Shown here piece after piece: positions 56,191 to 64,000 of a stretch of DNA of 64,000 bases (its first letter is position 1; each line of letters opens with the position of its first letter). A model generated the notes under the pieces. The model was given only the letters and a program-made list of their open reading frames with translations. It ran no database searches and was not told the origin of the DNA. The position numbers and the translations under genes are program-made. The DNA comes from Medicago truncatula (taxonomy: Eukaryota; Streptophyta; Magnoliopsida; Fabales; Fabaceae), in assembly GCF_003473485.1 (NCBI RefSeq), contig NC_053042.1, positions 18,000,501-18,064,500 of the forward strand, read 5' to 3'.

Positions 56191-57130
56191 GCCTCTTATG
56201 GGTGTGGTGGGAATCGGCTGAGTAAATGAATGTGAAGAAAAATTGATGTTGTAGGTACGAGACAAGGCAAGATGACATGAAGAGAAATTTGAAATTTGAA
56301 TAAAACTAGCTTTTTTATGGTATGGGTCAACCGGATGATAAACAAACTTTTATGTCTTAACAGATTTGACACTTGGTGGTTTGTGGACTGATATGGGTCG
56401 ACCAGATGAGAGCAAATGTTTCAGACTTGACATGTTTGATACAAAACATCGTAACATTCGGTGTATCAAAGTTTGTGATTGATGCACAATATTAACTTAT
56501 GGTGTTCCCCTTCTCTTTCTTGTGAACCGTTATCAAAACCCCAGCTTCTTTCCGTTCATTCATCAAAGAGGGGTGACTTAGGGTCAATTTTTGAACCAAA
56601 ATCATCCCTCTAACTCATTTTTCTCTTTCCCTTTAATTGAAATAAGTGATTTTCAAATTATAACAAACTAAACTAATCACGATTATCTATTTCAATGACA
56701 CTAACAATTTAACAAAAAATATAATCTAAATTCTTTCTTTTTAATGACATCAACAACAATCTTTATTATAAAAAATAATTGTTTAAAAATATAATTTAGA
56801 TAATGAAAATTAAGTATAGATATGCTCATCTAATTTGTTACACTTTTTAATATTTAAATTTATTCTTATCTATTTGTTACATATGTTATTTGTATTGAAA
56901 ATTAAGAGTATTTTTGAAAAGAGAAAAAGTCAACCTAAAAGAGCTAAAAGATGTTATTTTCTTTATATAGTATAGAATAGATATATAGTATTTTTAGATA
57001 TATAGATATACAAACAAATGCTTTTTTAAATATAAAAAAAAATAAAAATTACTAACATATAATATGTTGTTATTTTGTCTCCATAAAATTTTCAAAATAT
57101 AACTTGTTGATAACAAGTATTTTATATCCT

Positions 57131-57212
57131 GTGAACTTAGCTCAGTTGGTAGGGATATTGCATGTTATATGCAGAAGTCGGGGTTCGAACTCCGGACACT
57201 CCACTTCTCTAC
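57131..57212 (+). mobile_element. tRNA-derived SINE, plus orientation
   Basis: A box TTAGCTCAGTTGGTAGGGA and B box GGGGTTCGAACTCCGG at tRNA-like spacing. The presumed acceptor arms (GTGAACT and the 3' ACACTCC) do not pair, so it is not a functional tRNA. Confidence 0.75.
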
Positions 57213-57304
57213 AGTTAAATTATGTGAGCTATAGCCATTAGATTAATTGACAAATAAAAAAATAACGAGTATTTTATGATAAGGAGAGTTAATAAAAAAC
57301 TTAT

Positions 57305-57848
57305 GACTGGTGCTAGTCACACCCCAAAAAAAACAAGTTACACTCCAGAATGACTAATATACCTCTAAATTGAACATAAGTAAACTTAATTTACATTAAC
57401 CTAGATTGAACGTTAGTAAATTGAAAACTGAATTTACACTAACCTAAATTGAACATACGTAAATTTGAATTTACATTAACCTACATGCGTAAACTACACT
57501 AACCCGTTTTATATACATACACGTAAACTTAATTTACACTAACCTCCCACTTAAAATCAAATTGACAAGCATATCTCATACCAAAACAAACAATAAACAA
57601 ATAGAAACTCATCGAAAATGAAATTCTAACATTTATGAATATAGTACATATCAATAACAAAGATGTTGATTCAGATCTTGGTTGCATATCTATGGTGATT
57701 TGTGGATGAAAGGGGGTAAGAGTTCAGAATGATCATAAAAGATAGGTTTTTAGAAAATTACATGAAGAGAACAATTTTGGTATTATTGTAAAATTTTAAA
57801 TAAATTTGGATGTAACTTTTTTTTTTTTGGGTGTGACTAGCACTAGTC
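57305..57848. mobile_element. Mutator-like non-autonomous element
   Basis: 544 bp with roughly 40-bp terminal inverted repeats (GACTGGTGCTAGTCACACCC and, from the right, GACTAGTGCTAGTCACACCC) and a perfect 9-bp target duplication AAAACTTAT (57296-57304, 57849-57857). Nine bases is the Mutator-superfamily signature. At 57363-57545 about four diverged units of TTGAACATA-GTAAA-TTTACA(T/C)TAACC are arrayed in tandem. Confidence 0.9.
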
Positions 57849-58263
57849 AAAACTTATATGTTGATAATTACAAAAGAAATAATTTTGTTTTACTTTATTT
57901 GTCATTTTCAAATTTCAATCCAACGTTAATTTTTTGTTTGTCAATAATCTTTACGTGCGTAATTTCTTCACAAACAACTATCGTGAAAAGGAGTGAGTAT
58001 CGGTTAAACAAACACTAGAGGAGTGATATAGTTGGTGGGAACGACAATAAGGCAAATCTTCCTTATTGCGAAAAGGGACCACTGACTGGACGACCAAAGA
58101 GCAAAACCTTAAGCCACTGGAGTCTTCTTCAATTTCTCTGTGAGTGTTTTAAGTTAAATGTTATTTTTTTAGCAGCGATTTCCATTTTTTACTCGATTAT
58201 GCTTTGGTCAAAAACATAATTTTGATAAAGTTGTAATGGCTTTTTAATCGATTAAAAAGGTGA

Positions 58264-60836
58264 ATGGAGCCGTTGATGATTTCCGACCCTTATTTGCTTG
58301 ATTGCTGCAAATGTTTTGAACCCTTAACTATTCCCATCTTTCAGGTATGCATTTCATTCTTTTTATTTTCTTTCCTACGTTATTTTCCAACTCTGAGAAG
58401 ATTTAAGGGTGTGTTTGATATGCTAAAATGAACATCACAATAAAACAATGCAAGACAAAACAACACAGCACATAACAAACTTTTTATTTTGAGGTATTGC
58501 ACAACTTTTTGTCATGTTTGGTGTAGACAAAGTTATTTTGGTATTTTAGATAACTTATACTCGAGATAAAAGAGTTGTGTTGTGGTTCAGTGAGAACTAG
58601 AATTTCAGATTTTGGCCGGTCCCTTGCCCCCCTAATTTTTCCAGTCCTAGATATAGTTTTAAGATCAAACATTGTACAATTGGAGTTATATTGTCCACTC
58701 CCTTATTTTTATTTTAGCAGCTCAAACTCACCCTAATTTGATGTCATATATGCCCTTAAGTGCGGTTTGAGAAGTGCGGCTGTAGCGCCACAAATGTAGG
58801 ACTCTTAACTCATGCCCATGACTTGACATCTGGAGTGTGACCTTAGTAGCCAATAAGGATTCTTGGATAGACTTTGATACTGTCTTAGAATTTAGGTTGG
58901 ACCTAAGGTGAGGAATGCTCCACTTATATACTCATATTTAAGCTTTATTAGACTCTTAACAAGTAATTCACTTTAGAAGTTAAAGTAAGTACCAATAATT
59001 ATAAAATTAAAGATGAATATTAGAGCTACATCATAATGATAAAGAGTTTTAAGTTAACGACCTTTATTTTCTCACTTTAGATGAGCCAAATTCCTCTCAA
59101 AAACAACATTATTTTCCCACCTCATCTTATGTGGCTTTGCAGGCAACATAAAAGAATGGGGAACCAAGTCGAACCTATAGAGACACAACACTTAGGGTGA
59201 AATGGAGATAATGAGGTCTAGTATGACGATGATGAATAAGTGGTCAAAGATAGTGATTCTATTTAAGAAATCACTTTTGTATATTTTAAATGCTTGGATG
59301 ATTTATTTTATGCCTTGGAGGATAAGACTATTTTGCTTTAACTTTAATTGGGTTTTAAATATTACTAGTTACATTCCTTCAAAAAAAAAATATTACTAGT
59401 TACATTGAATTTTAATTAGTAATTGTGAATGTCTTTAATTTTGTCTTTGTATATCCTTTTTTTGAGTTTTTATATGTTTATGGTATGAACTTCTTGTATT
59501 GTTTCCCAAAACTTTGATATAGCAACCATGCCGCTACCAGCTATACCATAGCGTTTTGGGGGCTATAGCCGCAATCCGTCATTGAGTACATAGCTTTTGT
59601 GAAGAATAAATTGAGAATGATTAGCTTTATGTTGGTTATACTTTTGATTGCATAATTTGCTAACAAGCCTTACAAATAAATCTTTTATTTTATTCTAACA
59701 AATGGTTCAAAGTCTAATTTGATGATTTTCTTTGATGTTGCAATACCTTGCAGTGTGATAATGATCATATTGTTTGCTCTACTTGCTGTACTAAACTTAG
59801 GAACAAGTGTCACGAGTGCTCATTGCGCATTAGCTCAAAACGTTGTAAAGTCATTGAGAATCTATTGCTATCTATCAAAATTTCATATCCAAATGCAAAA
59901 CATGGTTGCAAGGCGAAAATAAGTTACACTGATAGGAAGCATGAAGAAAAATGCATCTACGTACCATGTGACTGCCCCCTTTCAGGATGTGACTTTGCTG
60001 CATCGTCAGAATTGTTGTCCAACCACTTCAGCCATAAACATGGTGATTCTCAAATCAAATTTTCTTATGGTCAGTCCTTCACTGTCTCCATGAAGTCTAA
60101 TGATGAAACCATTGTTCTTCAAGAGGAAAATGATGGTAAACTATTTATTCTCAATAATAGAAGTATGCTTTTGGGAAATGCAGTCAATCTTTGCTGCATT
60201 GGTCCTAACTCTTCTGAGTCCGACTATAGTTATGATATATTGGCTAGGTCTCAGATATCCAAACTGAAATTACAGTCTTTCGTGAAGAACGTCCAACAGG
60301 TTCCTTTAGCAACTCTTTCATCAGAGTTGCTTGTGATTCCATTTGGTTCTTCTGAACCTCTCAAGCTAGATATTTGCATAACCCCCAGGGTACCTCCTAT
60401 TTCCTTTTCAATGCTTTGGTTTTTCCCCCCAGTTAAAGTTTTGTTATTTTTTTTTTATATTTTGAATTTATACTCTAGCATTTTATCTTATTCTTCAGTT
60501 TTTCAAATGCCAAACGAAGGCTGTTAGTGTTTTCTATTTTTGGATCAGTTCTTGAAATATCAATCTCAAGTTTTCTTCATTGATTTAATGGCAATTTTTG
60601 TGCAGATGCAAATCTACATAAGGACCCAGACTGGAAAGACATACCCCCTGAGGGTGGAGAGTTCAGACACGATAATGAATGTGAAGAAGAAGATTCTTGA
60701 CAAGGAAGATATTGCAGTGCACCAGCAACGTCTGATCTTTGACGGTAAGCAACTAGAGGACAACCGGACCCTTGCCGATTACAACATCCAAGAGAAGTCA
60801 ACCATTCATCTCTGCCTCCGCCTCATTGGGAACTAG
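58264..60836 (+). CDS. SINA-like RING E3 ligase fused to a ubiquitin-like domain
   Basis: Three exons: 58264-58344 (1-27), 59754-60389 (28-239), 60606-60836 (240-315), all phase 0 and GT-AG. An in-frame TGA sits directly before the ATG. Residues 14-49 form a complete RING (C14, C17, C28, H32, C35, C38, C46, C49) split by intron 1 exactly as QCDNDH requires. A SIAH-type zinc finger follows (C79, C94, C99, C101, C106, H118, H121/H123) and then a shortened SINA C-terminal region. SINA proteins are ubiquitin E3 ligases. Exon 3 encodes precisely 76 residues aligned end to end with ubiquitin ([12 protein letters not shown]...LRLIGN). Ile44, Lys48, Lys11, Lys27, Lys29 and Lys33 are kept; Lys6 is Arg, Leu8 is Gln, Lys63 is Glu, and the C-terminal RGG is IGN, so cleavage or conjugation is not expected. 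Alternatively exon 3 is a separate gene starting at its own ATG. Confidence 0.8.
58407..58733. mobile_element. Tourist-like (PIF/Harbinger) MITE
   Basis: 327 bp between TAA duplications (58404-58406, 58734-58736). The ends are GGGTGTGTTTGATATGCT and, from the right, GGGTGAGTTTGAGCTGCT. Non-coding. Confidence 0.78.
58786..58950. mobile_element. TRIM-like fragment
   Basis: Shares TGTAGGACTCTTAAC, GACATCTGGAG and TTTGATACTGTCTTAG with the 34.9-35.0 kb copies, including a mutated primer-binding-site region (58877-58890). Truncated. Confidence 0.65.
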
Positions 60837-61316
60837 ATCACCACCTCACCATCGCTAATACTACTTCCAAGCGCAAGCATCTGTCCGCCTCATTATCCAC
60901 CGCCGTCGGCGGCCCTTATCAACAAGACGATCACCAGTAGAGAACTCATGCATTATTGATAACATAAGAGTCTTTGACTTTTGCTTTTCTTATTAAGAAA
61001 TTGACTGTCGTTCTTTTTGTCTTGTCTTGAGCTGTATAATTATATTTTTACTGGGGATGATTTTCAGCAATTGAAGAAACCTATTTACTTTCCAACATAA
61101 GTTGAAATTCTACAGTAATTCTCACATAGATGCATGCAATGACTCCTGCATTAGAGTCTGATTTAATTGAAAAGAGTTAGTGATGTAGTGACTTCAGGCT
61201 TCAAACCCTTTATCAAGCTGCTGAATTCTTGTTTCTCACACTTAAATATTTTCATGATTCTTTATTTTCCTGAAGGACATGAAAAGCCTGCGAAAGTTGT
61301 GTAAAATGAAGACTTA
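60837..61316. other. 3' flank of SINA-like gene
   Basis: Probable 3' UTR with a GC-rich patch (CCACCGCCGTCGGCGGCC, 60898-60915), then AT-rich DNA. No further gene. Confidence 0.6.
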
Positions 61317-62568
61317 GGTACCGTTTGGTCCGACTTTTTTTTCCAGCTTTTCTACGTTTTTAAGGAGAAGGTAGGCCAAACACAATATCAATAAAGTACC
61401 TTCGAAAAAAAGTACTTTTTTTAAAATGCATAAAATTGAATGGAATGAGCTTTAACCAAAAGTTGTTGAATGCTACTTCAAAAAACTATTTCTCCCCAAT
61501 TTATTTCACAAACATCTCTCTTCAACTCCCGCCGGCAACCTTTTGTTTTATTTTTTCAATAAGCTTTTTTCTTCCATTTTATTTTATTTTATTTTTTTTA
61601 ACCGGTCCATTTAATTTTTTAATGAGGTTCCATTTAAGTTTATTATCTATTTTTTTAAGGAATTTTATTATCTTTTTATCACTTATATATTAATTTCAAT
61701 ATCTTTTGATCATCACAACCTCGCAAATATTTGTATTCACGCTATCAATGAATGACACCGAATATTTTCATTCCCTTTTTTCAACCACGGAAATACACAC
61801 ACGTTAGCGTTTAGAGTAATACTTTATGTTCCTCTTTCTATTTTTTTTTTTGTTATGCTAATGCGTATAATTTTTGTTAATGCTGTGTAATGCGTATAAT
61901 CATTTTTATAAAATTTTGATTTTAATTAAAAGTAGAAGTGTAGTTGCCTAAAAAAATTATACTTATATATAATTTACACATTTGTATTGTAACAAACTAT
62001 GCATATCTTTTTCTTATTAAAAAAACTAAACATATCTTTTCCAATGACACCAGCAATGTAATAAATATAATATTATATAATATAAATTCTTATCTTTTTG
62101 ACCAACACTAAAAATATGATATTCTTATAACAAAATTTGTTATAGAGTATAATTGAAAAAGATATTGTCCAAATTTGTATTCATGTTACACAAAATAAAC
62201 GTCATTGAGTAAATATAGTATTGATAAAAATATATCTTTTATATTTTAAACATTTTTTCCCTTCAAAAAATATTTTAGACATTTTTTTATTTATTATGTT
62301 AATTCATAATGAATTCAAAGTTTTTTTATTTATAGACAATGCATAAATATATGCAAGGTCCCGGGTTCGAACCCCAGACACCACCAAAAAATAATAAATT
62401 CAAAGTTTTGTACAATATTTTGCCAAACAGCTTTTAACTCAAAAATAACTTTAGAACTAAAAAAAAATAAAGAAACCAAACAGCTTTAGCCTTTTTCTTA
62501 AAGAGTTTTATTTTAACTTTGTTTTAAAGTAGCTTTTAGACCGAAAAAAAGCCTGGCCAAACGGTACC
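61317..62568. mobile_element. Large Tourist-like (PIF/Harbinger) non-autonomous element
   Basis: 1,252 bp flanked by TTA (61314-61316, 62569-62571). The inverted ends are GGTACCGTTTGGTCCGACTT and, from the right, GGTACCGTTTGGCCAGGCTT, the G-rich TTTGG type of PIF elements. AT-rich interior without transposase coding. A SINE fragment is inserted near its right end. Confidence 0.85.
62325..62392 (+). mobile_element. SINE fragment inside Tourist-like element
   Basis: B box CCGGGTTCGAACCCCAG with a degenerate upstream part (ATGCATAAATATATGCAAGG) and an A-rich tail. The A box is missing or unrecognisable. Confidence 0.55.
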
Positions 62569-62867
62569 TTAATCTCTTTACCTCAATCTTGGTTTTTTAA
62601 GCCCTGATGAAGCATAAACAACATATTAGAGTAAAAATTCATATCTAATTTATGACAGTTAAAAATTCATATTTAATTTATGTTTTGTTAAAAAGTTCTC
62701 ATTTTTTTTGGATGAATTTTTACAATATTCTACACATTTATGCATAATTTTAAAATAAAAAAAATACAAAAAAAAACTTAAAAATAGGGACAAAAAATAA
62801 TGATTGAAAATTTCATAGGGACCAACAGCTGTATAAATTTTTTAGAGGAACTAAAAAAACATTGAAT

Positions 62868-63543
62868 TAGGGGTGGCAAAAATACCCATGTCCATGTGTA
62901 CCCGCGGATAAAATCTGTCGCGGGTAGTTAAATGGATATTCACGGGTATAATAAACGGATATTTGACTATCCATTGTTTTATAGATATGGACACAGATTT
63001 GATGATACCCGTACCTATACCCGATAATAAATTAAATATATTACTAAAATATCCTTGTATGCATGTGTGTGTGTATATAAGAATTGAGGTCTCATAAAAC
63101 ACTAGTTTAGTTGATTGTAAGATAACTTTTCTCTTATGTCACAACTTTCTTTTCCTTTTCCCTTTTGCTGAACCCAAATTTTCTTCTTCTAATTTTAAAT
63201 GAATAGATGAATATTTCAATTTGTTTCGAATTTCTTCGTGGGAATTGATTTAATCTTTTTGTTTTATACTGAGAATCATAAATTTTGTATAAATTACATA
63301 TGATATTTGAAATTTGAATGAATTATATATGAATGTTTAAAAGTTGAAGTTTTTTGGTAATTAAAAAAAGTTATTCTTTCTACCAAAAAAATAAATAAAT
63401 TCAATCAACACCCATGGATACCTCAATTTAGGCGGGTACCCGTATAGTGAATACCCACAAGTATAGGGCGGACATGAATATCATATTTATCTAATAGGCG
63501 AAGACACGGGTATCATACTATCCGTGCCTATTAATACTCCTTG
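62868..63543. mobile_element. hAT-type MITE, copy 2
   Basis: Left end TAGGGGTGGCAAAAATACCC and shared subterminal words (CGCGGATAAAATCTG, GGTATCATACTATCCG, ATATTTATCTAATAG) match the element at 39301-39973. The right end is eroded, and a clear 8-bp duplication could not be assigned. Confidence 0.65.
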
Positions 63544-63554
63544 ACATGTATCTA

Positions 63555-63846
63555 GGCCCCATTTGGATAAACAACTTATATAGATGCTTATAGCATTAGG
63601 GCTTATAACATTAGAGCTTACATCATAAGCTCTTATACTTGATAAGCTATTTATGTTTGGATATGCACACTAAAAAGTACTTACATAAATTGAAGTGTTT
63701 GGATGTGACATTATATAAGCAATTATCGAAATTTTAAATATTTTTAATTTAACAAAAAAATCAAAGAATTGAACCACAATTATCAAGATTTTTTTTTGAT
63801 GAAATTAATCAAGGCGTAAAAAAACAATATTATAATATATTAATTA

Positions 63847-63901
<55 letters not shown>

Positions 63902-64000
63902 TAATCAATATTTGTCCTTAAAAAAAAAATTAATATTAGAGGTGTAAATAAACTTATGATATATATAGATATCAGTTTGTTACAAAAAAAAAAAAAGACA
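63555..64000. mobile_element. Tourist-like element, cut by window end
   Basis: Begins GGCCCCATTTGGATAAACAA after CTA, a common legume PIF/Harbinger-type terminus, followed by repeated GCTTATA/ATAAGCTC words. The right end is beyond the window, so the type is provisional. Confidence 0.5.
63851..63898. repeat. (TA)n microsatellite
   Basis: About 48 bp of uninterrupted TA dinucleotides inside the element above. Confidence 0.95.

Larger units (their letters stand above)
55173..58263. other. Intergenic region, MITE and SINE rich
   Basis: Holds the ABC1K6-like 5' flank with a GAGAGAGA tract (55226-55285), two SINEs, a GA microsatellite and a Mutator-like MITE. The open frames are not supported as genes. 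Confidence 0.55.
58345..59753 (+). other. Intron 1 of SINA-like gene
   Basis: 1.4-kb intron carrying a Tourist-like MITE (58407-58733) and a TRIM-like fragment (58786-58950). GTATGC donor and TTGCAG acceptor. Confidence 0.8.

Noticed and set aside
57131-57204. Possible tRNA gene
   Set aside because: A and B boxes are good but the acceptor and anticodon stems do not pair; the same pattern recurs with A-tails elsewhere, so it is a SINE.
60540-60605. Upstream in-frame extension making exon 3 a stand-alone gene from an ATG at 60540
   Set aside because: It reads through a polypyrimidine tract ending TGTGCAG, a typical 3' splice site, and the extension matches nothing; kept only as an alternative.
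61436-61693. 85-codon hydrophobic open frame
   Set aside because: Lies within the Tourist-like element and is T-rich; no family signal.
1-64000. CRISPR array, bacterial operon, rRNA or organellar insert
   Set aside because: No regularly spaced repeats, Shine-Dalgarno-led gene strings, rRNA or chloroplast/mitochondrial gene sequence was seen on either strand.

Overview
This is a plant nuclear window: very AT-rich, intron-split genes with GT-AG junctions, and dense LTR, LINE, SINE and MITE insertions. Protein signatures and repeat families point to a papilionoid legume close to Medicago or Trifolium. That taxonomic call is inference, because no species marker is present.

Layout. 0.8-7.3 kb: a tandem pair of ESB1/DIR16-type dirigent genes (+), convergent with a two-exon hydroxyethylthiazole kinase gene (-). 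8.6-13.3 kb: a complete but disabled Ty1/copia element with a perfect 5-bp target duplication. 13.5-16.0 kb: a small acidic ORF and a B3-domain (DUF313-type) gene. 16.9-19.9 kb: LINE and SINE debris. 20.8-22.6 kb: an eIF4A-like gene with intact reading frame but broken helicase motifs. 22.9-23.6 kb: copia fragments. 24.0-28.6 kb: an ankyrin/GPCR-chaperone (ANKRD13C-like) gene. 32.5-36.2 kb: a four-exon nitrobindin-like gene whose introns hold nested MITEs and TRIM-like repeats. 37.3-38.6 kb: an F-box pseudogene. 39.3-44.8 kb: a hAT-type MITE, a 197-bp tandem repeat, a perfect 21-bp hairpin and a 3.1-kb imperfect palindrome made of two inverted copies of a decayed Myb/SANT-like gene. 46.0-55.2 kb: a 13-exon ABC1-family kinase gene (ABC1K6-like, plastid). 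58.3-60.8 kb: a SINA-type RING E3 ligase whose last exon is a complete 76-residue ubiquitin-like domain. The remainder is MITE-rich intergenic DNA.

From memory of Arabidopsis gene order, the dirigent, thiazole kinase, ABC1K6 and ankyrin genes all have counterparts within At3g24020-At3g24210, so the single-copy backbone looks like a conserved ancestral block with transposons inserted between the genes. These genes are independent eukaryotic units; nothing suggests an operon or one shared pathway. The strongest candidates for something new are the SINA-ubiquitin-like fusion, the motif-dead eIF4A paralogue and the palindromic Myb/SANT duplication. Exon boundaries were read by eye from splice sites, phase and protein continuity; no transcript data were available.
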